A DNA stretch of 64,000 bases from Ampelocalamus luodianensis (GCA_036346255.1 CM070617.1:28447080-28511079), one strand, 5' to 3'. Counted from the first letter of the stretch, positions 1 through 11,689 are shown. Made by a program: numbers and translations. The notes: generated from the sequence alone by a model not told the origin.

Positions 1-1417
1 ATAGGCCAGCAAGTTTTGAAGAACATGAATGTAAAACCATCAAGGCCTGGTGCCTTGTCAATTGTAATCTGTGCTAACACGGAAGTGACCTCCTCCTCTG
101 AAAAGGGTCCATCGAGGTAGTCCAGGTTTTGCGGGGTGAAGCCCAACGCGTTCCAATGCAAGTCATAGTTTCTTCTGTTTGGTGTGGACAAGACATCTTG
201 AAAGTGCAAGTGTAAGGATTCCTGTTTCTCGTCATGCGTGTGCGCCCATCCCTGCCCAACACGCAGCCTCTGAATGTGGTTTTTTCGCCTCCTTGAATTT
301 GCTTTTAGGTGGAAGAACTTTGTGTTTGTATCGCCTTCTTTTAAGTTTATGATGCGGGAATTTTGTCTTCTCCTAGAGCGTTCTATCACTGCCAGCCCAT
401 CACTCTTTTCTTGAGTCTCGCTCTTAGACCCCTTTCTAGTGGCGATAGTGTTCTAGTTTCCTGGCTATATCGAGTCGTAGAATTACTTCTAGGGCCATAA
501 ATAGTTGCAACTTTGCCTACGAGAAGAGCTTCCTGCTCCGAGCCCATAACTTTACCGCCGTCGTGCCCAATTTGTGGGTAACCCTATGGCACGGCTCCGT
601 GTGGTGGTTGTTTGATGTCCACGCTTGTTGGACAATTTCCTTGAAGCTAGGCACCTTAACCCAAAAATTCTCAAAGCGAAAGGTAGCCAACCACCTCGGG
701 CTAGTACCATTCGAAAGGAGAAGAGGGCAGTGGTCCAAAAGTGAGGTAGGCTGAGCGTTCAGAGCATGGTTTCGAAGTGGACATCCCAAGCCTGATTGCA
801 GAAGACCCTGTCTAGCTTGATGAGCGTCGAGTTCTCCCGTTTGTTGCTCTACGTGTACTTTTTGTTTTGCAGGTGTATCTCTTTGAGCTCATAGACATCT
901 AGGGTGGTCTTAAACTGACCCATCTTTGCTTGGTTTATGTTGCCCTTGTTCTTATCAGTCGCCTTGTAGATCAAGTTGAAATCGCTGAGTACTAGCCATC
1001 TAGGGCCGACAGCGGTCGAAGGGACTTGAGTTCTTGCAAGAACACTGGCTTATTGCTATCTCGGGATGGGCCGTAGACCATCGTGAGGCGTAATATCATG
1101 CCACGATCTCTGATTTGTGCCGTCACCAACAAACTATGTTTCTGTAGCTGGATGGCATCAACCGCAATGTGGTCATTATTCCATAGAAGTATGATGCTAC
1201 CACATGTGCTAGAGGCTGGCCTCTGTGCAAAGTTGTATAGCATGTGTCCTCCCAGATAGTATGCTAGCGCTTGGTCCACCAATTGAAGCTTCGTTTCTTA
1301 CAAATAGGCGAGGTGGCAGGTGGTGGATGAAAGAGTCTCATAGTCCGCCATTCGTCTGGCCAACGTGTTGAGACCGTGCACATTCCAGCAGATGACATTG
1401 AGGTTTGGACTAGTCAT
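1..1417 (-). pseudogene. LINE ORF2 remnant: APE-type endonuclease and start of RT
   Basis: ATG at 1417 opens MTSPNLNVICWNVHGLN, the start of plant LINE endonucleases. After a frameshift between 1282 and 1330 the same domain continues with GSIILLWNND, LTMVYGPSRDSNK and FLQELKSLRPLS. Its C-terminus is at about 789-517, with SLLDHCPLLL and ATFRFENFWVKVPSF. The linker reads HFQDVLSTPNRRNYDL near 200 and the RT opens with the PFSEEEV block near 110. Frameshifts make it non-functional. Confidence 0.8.
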
Positions 1418-1865
1418 GATTGTATGGCACCGAACTTTGTAGGTCCTCTGTGTTCTAACCGCGGGAACCTCGCCGGCAATCATGAAGGAAAGGGAAGGAG
1501 GCTGGTGGTGGTGTTGGTGGCGGAGGTGAGTCCCAAGCGTGGGGGCGTTCCTGTCCATTCCAACTAGTGTTGGTGAAGCGAAGGCAAACCGAAGAAGGGG
1601 TTGGTATGGCGCTTTGCTGCCGATCGAGGTGGCGGGTAAACCGACGGAGGCCCAAAGAGAGGGGCCAGAAGGAGTCTCACAGAAGCCCTTGCGGCAATCA
1701 TTGCACACTTGTTTGCTGATACCAATGTTCTTACTAGAACGCCAGCAAGACAACTTAGCACAAAAACACAAATAAACATAGATGACAATTAAGGAAAAGC
1801 GGTGGGGTCTGTGGTCGATCATGGCAATGGTTGTCATCATCGTCGAGGTCTAGCACCGGCTCTCC

Positions 1866-4800
1866 TAGGCCACCGCAAGGTCGGCCGCAGGGACGCCTGG
1901 GCTGTCGTCGGCTAGAGGTGGAGCGTCATGTAGACCTTCCCCTCCCAGCATGGCAAGGCCTCCATGATTAGCAAGGGCGTCGTCCACTTGTGTTGTAAGG
2001 TGACCATCTAGCTTGAATAAACTAGAAAGGGCCGCTATGGCCTGCTGGTTTAGTGGGTCGTCGAAGGCTTTCATGTAGTCTGCCAGGGCATCTCCATTGA
2101 GGTTTGCTCCTTTCGGCAGTGTTCCTATCTTGTGGGCTAGATCTCTTGTGCCCTTTGAAGCATGGTCTCGGTACACCTTTTTTGAGCTAAGTGCGCTTTG
2201 CATCGAACGGACGTGAGGTCAAACCTCCTCGACGACTAAGTGGGCTTGGCCAAGTCCGACGTCGGGGCGATGAGAAGTGGCTCCGACAGTGTGTTGAAGA
2301 GCTGATCCTCCACCTGGTGCGTGCCGCCTCGCTTGCTTGATTGTTTGAGCCCTGCACCCGTGGGGCTGCCAATTGTGACGGTTGCTTGGTTGAAGCATGC
2401 TTGTGTTGCCCCCGCGCCCTACATGGGGTGTTGAGCTGCGGTCAGCCCAACCTGGGCCCTGTCTTGGCCCCAAAGGGGTCTACCTACCAACACATTGCAC
2501 TCCTTCTTATGCTCCTCCCCATCCGAGCAATCGTCAATGGCGAGCACCATGCTAGTCTGCACTTGCGACAAGGGTGGGGGAGTTTGCACTGCACTAGCTT
2601 GGGGGGTGTTGACGATCAGCCCACCCGACATGGTCGCAGGGATCAGAGCTCCAGCGCCTTAGGAGGTTTCCTCGACCCTAGGAGGCCCATGCGCCGCCGT
2701 GGCGAGTAGGGGCGATTCGGTCGAGCCTGGTGGCCTGTGCGCTTGACGCCTTGATGTAAGACTCTACCTTGTGGATCCAGTCATCCCTCCCCTCATGCTG
2801 TTGCTCCGGACTTGAAGGGATGGGCTTCCGAAGACTTGATGGAGCGCCTCCCTTAGCCGCTTAGCATAGGAAGAGAAGAGGTCTTGTAAGGTCATGTCGG
2901 CTTTATCTTTGATCTCTGCCGGAGATGGTTTGGGGGGAGAAGCATTCCGGGCCTGCTGGATAAGGCCTAGCATGGATCACCCCTCCCATTAGCTCAGCTC
3001 GGCGGTGCCCATTGTCTCTGTAGTAGCCATCTGCGTGCCTGCGACGAGGAGACCGATCACGGTCACGCCCCGGGCCACCTCGTAGCTTGTCGCCTCCTGA
3101 GCTGGGCTACCTGAGCGCGTGATGGCTCCGCTAGTTATGGTCATCGTATCCGTCTTCTTTGCACCTTAGGGTGAAGCGCGTGGGGTGCTCATCGCCGTCT
3201 AAGCGACGTGGAGGTTGGGGTCGGCTCCGAGCATGGTCCTTCTGGTTCCCTCCTCCCTCCTCCGTCTTCCGGTTCCCAAGTTTGGACTCCGGCATGCCGT
3301 CCACTGCCCCAAGGCACCAGGATAGCCTGATGATGATCGATTCGTAGGGGACTGTGTTTGCAGAAGAGATGAAGTCGTCGAGGGGTGCGGCAGTATGATC
3401 CTCGATGTAGTCCAAGTGGATGATGACCCGAAGAGAGACTGCGCCGCCACTGGTCTGAGAGAAAGGAGCTCATCTCCGTCGTGGGGTGACTGGCCTCATC
3501 ACTTTGGTTGGCGAGGGTAATCCACACCACTTTGGCAATGGTGCTCGGGTTTGCCGTCCAAGCCAAAACGTTGAGCGTTCTGGTGTCCTCCTTGCCCTCC
3601 GAGATGCCTTCGAGGCACTAGAGGGAGCACTTCTGGCCAATGACGCGCTCCACTAGCTTCGGACGCCAAGCATGTACCGGGACGCCCTCTAGGTAGAGGC
3701 ACACCCGAAAGAACATGGCCGCACCGAAAGCAAGACTGATGGAGTGCCAAGGCCTGACGTGGAGCTCCAACCCTTTATGTCAGAAATTGCGAGCTTTGAG
3801 CACCCTGTCCCGGTGAGTCTTCCTGTCAAACTTGACAAGGAACTCCTCCGGGTGGTGGTGAGTGATAACCGGGTCGGTGTGGCGAAAGGTCGAAACGTTG
3901 GCGGAAAGCTTCAGTGACCTTGCTGTCTTCGATGGCCGAGCCCCCCTCCAGGACCCAAGCCACCAACATGGACGCTTCCTAGTCGACGAAGTCCCTAGCA
4001 AGTTGGGGAGTGTTGTTGATGATGCAGTAATCCTCCTCTGGACGGGTGTCAGGAGCGCCGAGGAATGCCATGGTCGCTGAATGACCTTGTTTGGGCGAGG
4101 GTCGACTGACTAGTGTAGGTGGCCTGCTGCTCAGAGAGAGAGGTCGGGGTGATCGACGCGGGCAGACGGCTGCACGGTGACCGCTTCTGAGGCATGTGAG
4201 ACACCCAATTGGGTTTCGGCAAGAGAAAGCTTTGTGGTCGGGAGCAAGGCATATGAAGCACTTGCCTCTTGTTTTATTGAGGAATGAGAGGCGCGCTGCA
4301 GAGGAGGGATGCTTGGGAATTGGCGCTGACATGATGCTCAAGGCCACTAAGAGTCTGCGCGGTGCCACCAGTATGGCTTCATCACTCTCCACCACCCCTC
4401 TTCCTCCCCGCAAACGGTGGCTTTTCTTGACGGAGTGGGAGGCAATAGTGGACCTCCAGCGACGTGCGGATGGGACAGGCGCCAAGTTATGGCTGCGGCA
4501 ATAGGGGGTGGGGTGGCGAGAGAGTGTTGAAGTTGTTTCCCCTTTTGCGCTTTGGTGTTGAATGTCGTCCTGTTGAGGACGGTGGAGTAGAGCTGCCTCA
4601 GGAGGTGGTCTTGATGGTGGCAGGGTGGAGCTATTGAGGACGTGTTGAGGACTTCACTCCCTGAGCCGCGTATTAGGAGGCGTGGCCGAGGGGAGATGGT
4701 CTTGATGGTAGAGGTGGTTGGGCAGCAAGAGCGAGTGGGAGTAACCCACCTGCTGAGTAGGAGGTTCTTGATGGTGACCCACACAGCCCGCCGAGCCAGG

Positions 4801-5014
4801 TGAAGTCGTGCCCGCCGGCCCATTCGCTCCCGCCGAGAGGTGAACTCCATGTGCCTAGAGGGCCCGCCGAGCCCCTGTGGGGGGGCTCCGGAGCTCCCTC
4901 GATCTCCCCTGAGGGCCTCTTGCGTCGGGATGGAAGCGATGGCGTCGGCCCCGGGAAGGGCGGCGGGGCAGAGTCGCCCGAGGCCCCATTCGCCCGAGCT
5001 TCAATGCTTTCCAT
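1866..5014 (-). pseudogene. LINE ORF1 (gag-like, zinc knuckles and DUF4283-like domain), broken
   Basis: Begins MESIEARANGASG at 5014 with a proline- and serine-rich N-terminus. Two CCHC knuckles follow at about 4290-4140: CFICLAPDHKAFSC and CLTCLRSGHRAAVC, both C-x2-C-x4-H-x4-C. A domain typical of plant LINE ORF1 then follows at about 3900-3480, with EEFLVKFDRKTHRDRVLKAR, GLELHVRPWHSISLAFGA, EGVPVHAWRPKLVERVIG and VLAWTANPSTIAKVVW. Two in-frame stops interrupt it, one where a Trp is expected (NF*HKG) and one in CSL*CLEG near 3619. Frame changes occur between the N-terminal part and the knuckles. In intact relatives this is an RNA-binding chaperone-like protein; this copy cannot encode it. 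Confidence 0.75.
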
Positions 5015-5060
5015 CCTTCATTCAGAGTTCACTCTTGATGCTTCGTCCGTAGGCTGAAAA

Positions 5061-6690
5061 CCGGCACTACCTTTCGTATGACAACTCCTCTGCACCAGTT
5101 TGTGACATGAATCTCTAAAGGTAGCTAGAGGATGCGAATGTGGTAAGTAACATGAAGAGATGATATTTTCTCGTAGATCATAGTCTCCATAGATATAATA
5201 AAAGTAATCGAATACCATCATTAACAGTGTCTTAGGAAAAGACTATAATTCTCCAACAAAAAACATCTTAATCAACTTACCCTGATCATTACCTGTACGT
5301 GCACAAATCACACGTCCAATGCAATATGAATGGATTATCCGTCATGTTTTAATTGGTTTACCTGCGGTGTCCCTCTTTGTGGTTGATCGTCTGTTCGGTC
5401 ATGATCATGAATTAGTGCCCACCATACAATGTTCATTCACAGTTTCTCTTAGAACTAGGTGCAACCACAGTTTCACTTCACACATACCCAACAAGCTTAC
5501 TTGTGGCAAACAATGATGTACAAATAATAGGAAACAAGGAAATAGCACAAAGCATATACTAGCTAATAGACAGAGTAACAACCATCTCTTCTTTGAGCAA
5601 TAGCTGCTTCTAACCTTTTGGAAGGTATCATGTCAGATTTCCCTTCTACAGAACTATTGATAGCTTAGCTACTGATTATGCTAAAGCTAAATAAAGCACA
5701 TTTAGCATATTTTATTGGCTACGTAGACCATCACCTCGCATCACTTCAAAGAATCCCTAAAGGCCCACCCTAATCATGCTTAATCAATAAACAAAGCGTC
5801 TTGTCTTTAGCGAAACTACAGTTTTATCATGCACGCTTTTTCGCGACTTCGAGGTGCAGATCCTTCTCAGGTGGACCAAATAGACGCACGGGCACGGCCG
5901 CAACCACACGATGGAGCGCACGGGAATCTTGAAGAGCTCGCGTGGATAACGAGCTCCTTTTTCACGGGGAGATGGTTCATGGTTTAGACTTGAGCAGCGT
6001 CGATCGTCTCGTCGGTTCCATGCATATTTTGTTCGTTTGTTGCTTGCTCGCGTGTCCGCGGTTAATTGATGCCGTGCGTTTTACTCTGCAAGTGCGTGCG
6101 TTTCCACGCCCCTGCGCGTTGGTCTTAGCGGGCATCATGGGTGGCCTTGACAAAGAGGAGGGGGAGCTTGTGAGAGAAGTGTTCAGTGTCCTCGCTTCGG
6201 CTTCTTTAACCCTGGGAGATGTTGCTTAGTCCACTGATGAACAATACACAGAAGAAGCTAATGACTAATGACTCCCTCTGCTGAGTACCTAGTTAGTTTC
6301 TTAATCAGGCTAATGAGGAAAGGTACAAGATGTTGCTGTGTACTTGTACAATACACGCGCGCTAGCTTCTTTACATTTGTTGCGAACGTGAGCGTGAGAG
6401 GGAAGGGTCGTACGCGAGAGATCTGCGAAAACGACTGGGCACCGTAAAGAGATAGATCACCAGCGCGCACGCGGCTCACCATACGATTGAGCCGCAAGGG
6501 AGTCTGGTGTGGTGTGGCAGGGAGGAACGAAAGAACAGTGTGCGAGACTTTACTCAAGTGTAAAGCAAGCCAAAACCTCTGGTTACTTTACCTGTCTGAC
6601 TCATACATGCGCACCACCACCTGCCTTCTCTGCAAGTTTCTCACACGCTCCTCACGATTCATTCACGATCTCTTCACTCCCGTCTGGAGC
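5061..6690. other. Intergenic, no gene recognised
   Basis: AT-rich DNA left of about 5.8 kb, then GC-richer DNA. The longest frame (5942-6229, plus, 95 codons) has no recognisable domain, splice context or neighbour support, so it is not called. The part closest to 6690 is the likely upstream region of the microprotein gene. Confidence 0.5.
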
Positions 6691-6699
6691 TATAAATAT
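6691..6699 (+). promoter_or_regulatory. Possible TATA box of microprotein gene
   Basis: TATAAATAT lies 32 bases upstream of the conserved ATG at 6731. If used, it would leave almost no 5' UTR, so the true transcription start may be further upstream and this could be a decoy. Confidence 0.35.
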
Positions 6700-6730
6700 G
6701 AGATGCAGAAGACGACCAAGGAGGTTCAGC

Positions 6731-7059
6731 ATGGGGTGGCTCCGGTCCCTCTTCTCCCCGTTGAGGAAGCTCTGGTGCCACATGAACGCGGTGCAGCGGA
6801 AGAGTATGTTACGTCAATCTCTTCTTCCGATTCTTATGTCTGAATGTCTGATGATGTATCATATATCATGTATGTATCTGTTCCGTGGAGGAATTATTAA
6901 TGCGTGAATACTTCCTTGTTTGCAGAGAGAGGGATTTACATCCTGTACGACGATGTGAAGTCGTGCCAATGCGAGGACGTGCACGTGCTGTGGTCGATCC
7001 TTTTGGAGTCCCACGGCCTGCCGCCGCCGACGCCGCCGGTGCTGAGGCTGACGCAATGA
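6731..7059 (+). CDS. Conserved plant microprotein (68 aa), two exons
   Basis: Exon 1 is 6731-6803 and exon 2 is 6926-7059. The intron starts GTATGTT and ends TTTGCAG, and total coding length is 207 nt. The product starts MGWLRSLFSPLRKLW and continues RGIYILYDDVKSC and EDVHVLWSILLES, ending in a Pro-rich tail. I recognise this as a small uncharacterised family conserved in angiosperms with the same MGWLRSL...RGIYILYEDVKSC...VLWSIL layout; no biochemical role is known to me. It has no signal peptide or obvious membrane segment. An in-frame ATG at 6698 would add 11 Arg-rich residues, but family members start at MGWLRS, so 6731 is preferred. The phase across the intron is consistent, which argues for a live gene. 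Confidence is high that it is coding, low on function. Confidence 0.85.
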
Positions 7060-8380
7060 GGAATCAGAACGCATCGGCGCCCCCTGAATAAGGAAAGGCC
7101 GACATGGCCATGGCCCATCGGAGGTGAAGTAGTATGCTTCTGATGTACATAGGAGTCAGACGAATACATGGTTAATTAGTTAGTTTATGGCACTGGCGCG
7201 CTGCTCTCCAATTAATTTGGCCTCCGTTTAGCACCTCTTTTTGAGCTGCTGAGATAGAGTGGCCTGTGATAGAATGAAGGTGCTGCATTGCATTGCACTG
7301 GCTTGATGAGTGTGGTGATGGGCTACTTGGAGCGCACCCCTCTTTTGACTCGTCGTTTTTCTGTAAGAATGCATTTGGATGCAGTTCTTTCATCCCTCGT
7401 TGCAAGAAAGACAAAAAAGAAAAACAAAAGTGAATCTTCGGCAATTATCCGAAACTGTCATTAGCATTTCTATGTTTTTGTTGCTGTTTGCTTTGCGCAC
7501 ATGCAAGTGTGTGTTTCTAGTTTGCCCTCGCAGGAGCGCACAATGTTTGTGCAAGGAACTGAATAACTGATCAAGGAAGATGAGTCATTCGTTGCTTCAT
7601 TGTTTCTTGAGTGTTTTTTCTTTACTTTTTGAGAGGTCTTGAATGGTTGCTCTCTGTTTCCTCTCTCGGTTCTTCCTCCTTTTGGACTGCATTCGCATTA
7701 CTAGTAGGCCGTTAGCCCCAATGGTCTGGATCAGGATTCAGGAGGGTGGCCTATCCAGCCTTGGAGAACTTGGGTTGGCTTCGTCACATTGGGCCGTATT
7801 GGATTGCATTTGCCAAACCTACATGCTAAGAAAAGAGTTGGCATCTTCCTCTCTCTAAAAAAAAGAGAAAGAAAAGAGTTGGTATTGGACAATTCAACCG
7901 ACCGATCCGACTGTCACTGATTTCTTGTAGGGAAAGGAAACAGTGACTGATAGAGTGATAGTAGCATATTATGACAGCAAAAATCCATTGGATTTCGAGT
8001 GAACCAATAAAACCAACGTGACAGATCGATGCGAAAACGCCCCCACAGGCGCGGCCTCGCTAAGCAATCTCCAACCCGAACACCTCCCAATCGGCAATCG
8101 TAAAACCGTTTGTACCGCCGCGCGCAGAGGCCAGCACGGCAGAGTTGTCGCCATGTGCCGTGCCGCGCAATAATTCCGCCGCTCCAACGCAACGGCGGGC
8201 CCGGGAGCACCAACCCCCCACCGGCGCCGGAAATCACTCGCGCGCACATGAATACATGATGAACGCGCCTAGCCAGCCAACCGATCGGTCACCAAAGCCA
8301 GGTACGCGACAGCCGGCCGTCCTCCCGTTCGCCAGCTTATATTTAGGCAGGCCGCCTAAACGCGACGTCACGTCCCCCGC
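7060..8380. other. Intergenic, no gene recognised
   Basis: No open frame with family support. The last 350 bases become GC-rich and run into the promoter of the arabinogalactan-peptide gene. Confidence 0.5.
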
Positions 8381-8385
8381 AGCTG

Positions 8386-8392
8386 TATATAA
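8386..8392 (+). promoter_or_regulatory. TATA box of AG-peptide gene 1
   Basis: TATATAA inside GCTGTATATAAGCG, 124-130 bases upstream of the ATG at 8516. That leaves a normal 5' UTR of about 100 bases. Confidence 0.6.
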
Positions 8393-8515
8393 GCGCTTGC
8401 CACTTCCCCTCTTTGCCATCAACCGAAACAACAGCAACAATACAAGTTTGTAGCTTCTTGCAGCTGCTCCTCACCTCCTCCCAATCCGTGAAGAGTTCTC
8501 GAGAAGCTGACGAAG

Positions 8516-8707
8516 ATGGCAGGGCAATGCAAGGCCAAGATCCTCGCCGCAGCCGCTGCCGCCGTGGTCGTCGCCTCGTCTCTGGTCGGCACGGCCTCCG
8601 CGGCCGACGCGCCCGCCCCGGCGCCCACGTCCGGCGCCACTGCTGCAGCCCCGGCCTTCGCTGCCGTGTCGTTCGCTGCCGCGGCTTTCGGCTACCTCTT
8701 CTGTTAG
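8516..8707 (+). CDS. Arabinogalactan peptide (AG-peptide) 1, GPI-anchored
   Basis: A 63-aa single-exon frame. Residues 1 to about 29 form a signal peptide (Lys-containing start, long Ala/Val core, cleavage near TASAA). A short Pro/Ala tract follows (DAPAPAPTSGA), typical of hydroxyproline-rich AG-peptides. A hydrophobic C-terminal tail ending AAFGYLFC is a GPI-attachment signal. In the family, the mature core is only about 10-13 residues, carries arabinogalactan chains on hydroxyproline, and sits on the outer plasma membrane or wall. A TATA box lies upstream. A paralogue lies in convergent orientation at 10554-10745. Size and layout match the family exactly. Confidence 0.9.
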   Translation: MAGQCKAKILAAAAAAVVVASSLVGTASAADAPAPAPTSGATAAAPAFAAVSFAAAAFGYLFC

Positions 8708-9187
8708 GCGGGATGCCGGGATGAGTGTACTCTGTGTGTGCATGGCCGGTGCCGCACCTCACCGCATGGTGGTGTGATGCTGCGGAGTGCGTACACATGC
8801 TTATTCGTTCTGAGATTTGTTGTTTGGTGAGTATATGGATGCGATTCATTTCTTGACTCGAGGTTTGTAATTGATCATGTGTAGACATTGACGATATTAA
8901 ATTCATGTGCTTTCTGATCTTTCGGTTGCAATTTGCAAGTGCAAGTGGCACACATCTTGTGAATTCTAGTCCACAACACATTGTTTTCCCAAAATCATGT
9001 GCACACACGATCTCAACTCTCAAGAAAAAAAATAGTGTGTACAGTGTGCACATTAGTGTGGTGCCAATTTTTTGAGAACTCTGTGGTTCATTCGAAAATT
9101 TGATGGGTGAAACTAAGCAAAGATCGACTGCAAGACATTTTGATTTCAATCTCGCAAAAGCTGAAGATACAAACGCTCTGCCTACAC

Positions 9188-9452
9188 CGGACGGCCGGGA
9201 AAATAATCCTATAGGATTTGATCCACAACTCCATTGATGTGGACCAACTCCACTGTATGACACGTGTCCTTTCGCGAATCTCAAAGCGTGACGTAATAGC
9301 CTTCATTATTCAATTCATGAAAATTCGTATCAGTGATTTATGAGGTTGTGCGCTTTGAGATTCGTAAAAGGACACGTGTTACATGATAGAGTTGGTCCAC
9401 ATCAATTGAGTTGTGGACCAGATTCTATAAGATTATTTTCCGGATGGCCGGG
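9188..9452. repeat. Long inverted repeat (foldback), about 100-bp arms
   Basis: The left arm (about 9188-9288) and right arm (about 9348-9452) are reverse complements with scattered mismatches. Shared blocks are CGCTTTGAGATTCG, AAAGGACACGTGT, GTTGGTCCACATCAA and ATTATTTTCC. About 60 bases separate the arms. The transcript would form a long hairpin. It is most likely a foldback MITE or an inverted duplication of one element. No clear target duplication was seen. Confidence 0.75.
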
Positions 9453-10154
9453 CCTCATCCATAGTACTTCCCTGGCCAGCCAGGATTTGACGACCATCAT
9501 AGACATACATGTGCCAACTGTCTTAATGTTTGGATCTGAGTTCGAAACGATCATGACCGGAGGGAAATAATTTTCCTTGAATTTGAGGCTTGGTTCTGGG
9601 AATTAATGAACTCACTGCGGGAACTCCAAACATCTTTGTTAAAATGAAAGAAAAAAATGATGCGGTAAATAATCAATTATGCAGTCCTAGTACGATTTAC
9701 TGCTGCATGAGCGAAAGAAAGAATATGACTGTCAGATTTTGAGTTGGAGGCCACCACTAAATGGAGGATGTGCGATAAAGTTTGGGCTTGGCTAATTCAT
9801 CCTGGCAATCGAGCCGCTACTGGAATGGGCAAACCATCAGACAAACCGATCAAAAATGATGTTGGAGGGCCTACTCGGTCTGGTCAATAGACAATTGAGT
9901 GTCCAGATCATCTTTTCCATGATATGACTTATGAGAGCGTCCAGGACACTTAACCATAACAAAAACTAGTGGACCAAGTATCATGCATGGGTGATGGGCC
10001 AGGCCAGCATGCAGCATTCAGAACTGTAAGATAGCACTGCATTGAGACATGTTTGATTGGGTTAGCTCCCCAGAACAATTTACAGGGATCGATAATTTGA
10101 GTTGCTCGTGGACAACGACATTAACAATGAATAAAGATACGGTTTTATAGTTTT
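9453..10154. other. Intergenic between the two AG-peptide genes
   Basis: AT-rich, no coding sequence recognised. It separates the foldback repeat from a MITE. Confidence 0.5.
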
Positions 10155-10292
10155 AAGTTGCCTGAAATTTTCTTAAGTTTAAGTTAGTTGTTGTGATCAT
10201 TGGATTGTGTAGAGATTGGTGTGTCATATGATTGGATATTGATCTAATGATCATAACAAGTGATTTAAACTTAAAAAAATTTCAGACAACTT
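10155..10292. mobile_element. MITE-like foldback element, about 138 bp
   Basis: The ends are near-perfect inverted repeats: AAGTTGCCTGAAATTTTCTT at the left and the complement of AAGTTGTCTGAAATTTTTTT at the right. The palindrome continues inward through TTGTGATCATTGGAT and its partner, leaving only a small loop. No transposase is present and the superfamily was not assigned. Confidence 0.7.
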
Positions 10293-10553
10293 ATGAATAG
10301 ACAATATCATAAAGATATAGACTCACTGTATTACTTTATATGTAGTTGTGTACACAAGTCGCAAGTACATGTACTTAAAAAAAGTCGCAAGTACATGAAA
10401 GAAGATGCATAGACTCGCAACTGGCAAATGTGTACGTCAATCAATCAGAACATATACCCAACAACACCACATATAACATGCTGGTTTTTAAAAAATCAAT
10501 GTATAAACTCCGCGGCTGCGATGCGACTGGTCCAGCAGACGCGCGCGCGCAGC

Positions 10554-10745
10554 TCAGCAGAAGAGGTACCCAACGGCGGCGGCGGCGAGCGTGCCAACAG
10601 CGACGGCCGGGGTGGTCCCGGCGGCTCCGGAGGATGGGCCGGGAGCCGGCGCCTCGGCCGCGGTGGCCACGCCGACCAAGGATGAGGCCACGACGGCGAA
10701 GGCGGCAGCCGCGGCGAGGATCCTGAGCTTAAGGGTGGCGGCCAT
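10554..10745 (-). CDS. Arabinogalactan peptide (AG-peptide) 2, GPI-anchored
   Basis: A 63-aa single-exon frame on the minus strand with the same architecture and exact length as the plus-strand copy at 8516. It has an Ala/Val signal peptide ending near VATAAE, the core APAPGPSSGAAG, and a hydrophobic tail ending AAVGYLFC for GPI attachment. The common features LAAAAA, VVASSLVG and the YLFC end point to a tandem duplication followed by inversion. A TATATATA box lies about 125 bases upstream on its strand (10868-10875). It is predicted to be a cell-surface proteoglycan peptide; the specific role is unknown. Confidence 0.88.
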   Translation of the reverse strand: MAATLKLRILAAAAAFAVVASSLVGVATAAEAPAPGPSSGAAGTTPAVAVGTLAAAAVGYLFC

Positions 10746-10867
10746 TTCTGCTAGCTAGCTTCTTGGTAGATGCGCAAGAATTATTGTAGATGTTATGGGG
10801 TGGGCAAGAGCAAGAAGCTAGCGAGCTGGGTGCTTTGGGATGGGAAGGAAGAGCGGGTAAGGCAGGG

Positions 10868-10875
10868 TATATATA
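10868..10875 (-). promoter_or_regulatory. TATA box of AG-peptide gene 2
   Basis: TATATATA about 125 bases upstream of the minus-strand ATG at 10745, a spacing similar to the paralogue. Confidence 0.55.
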
Positions 10876-11107
10876 GCTGCGACGGGGGAGGCTTTGATGT
10901 GCTTTATTTAGGCAGGCTAGCCTTGGAAACAAGGATTCTTGGCTGGAGTTTCTTTCACAGGCTGGGCTAGTGGGCTTTTTTTAGGCTTGCTATGATTAGC
11001 AGATGGGTGATTGGCCGGTTCAGATTGATCAGGTCGTTGTTTCTGATTTGTTGGGTTGGGATGGTACTTGGGAACTAACGTGTGCAGCTGCCAACTGGTG
11101 TGGTTAT

Positions 11108-11380
11108 TGTTGGGAAACCGGGCCCAGGACCGGGAGTCCTGGCCCAAGGTGGGCTCCTCATCCCAAACACTAGAAGGGTCGTAGCCTATAAATAGGGGGT
11201 GCTATTCATTGTAATTGATTGATCGATGGATGAAGGAATAAAGAGAAGCAAGAAGTCCCCCTATATCTCTGTGTTCTATCTCTTATTCTGTTCTTGTTGT
11301 TCATGCATTGTTCTTACGATTCTACGCTTGTCTACGGAGGTAATCGCTCGGACGGACTCGCCAGCGACGGTTCCTCAACA
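11108..11380 (+). repeat. 5' LTR of Copia element
   Basis: 273 bases, TGTTGGGAAACC...CTCAACA, with a TATA-like TATAAATAG at about 11189. It matches the 3' LTR along its whole length. Confidence 0.93.
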
Positions 11381-11689
11381 CGTTATCAGCACGATCGACT
11401 CTCCTCGCATCGAAAAGGTAACCGTCGATGAACGACGCTCGTAGATTGAATCGTTTTTTCTAGATTGCTTTCAATTCTGCAATTGTTGCTTTCTAGATTA
11501 TTTTCTACAGTGCAAATTCACTCTGATCTACCGCGAGCCGACTTGAAGTCGCCAGCCAAGCTGATCGGTAGTTCGCATGAAAGAGCGAATGTTGATTGCA
11601 CGGTAGATTGTTGCATGTCTAAGTGTTACGTCGCATCGCTTTGCATGAACAGTAGAAAACCCAGCGTCGCAACCCTGTACGGTCGCACC

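Larger units (their letters stand above)
1..5060 (-). mobile_element. L1-clade plant LINE, 5' portion, decayed, truncated by window edge
   Basis: Read on the minus strand, ORF1 starts near 5014 and is followed by an ORF2 whose endonuclease lies at about 1417-517 and whose reverse transcriptase begins at 300-1. The RT start reads PFSEEEVTSVLAQI then KAPGLDGFTFMFFK, the usual N-terminal RT block of plant LINEs. The rest of RT lies left of the window. Both ORFs carry stops and frameshifts, so this copy is dead. The 5' boundary near 5060 is an estimate from where coding similarity begins. No target-site duplication could be assigned because the 3' end is outside the window. Confidence 0.85.

Noticed and set aside
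8343..9284. 313-codon minus frame antisense to AG-peptide gene 1
   Set aside because: It covers the real AG-peptide gene and one arm of the foldback repeat; no domain in its translation.
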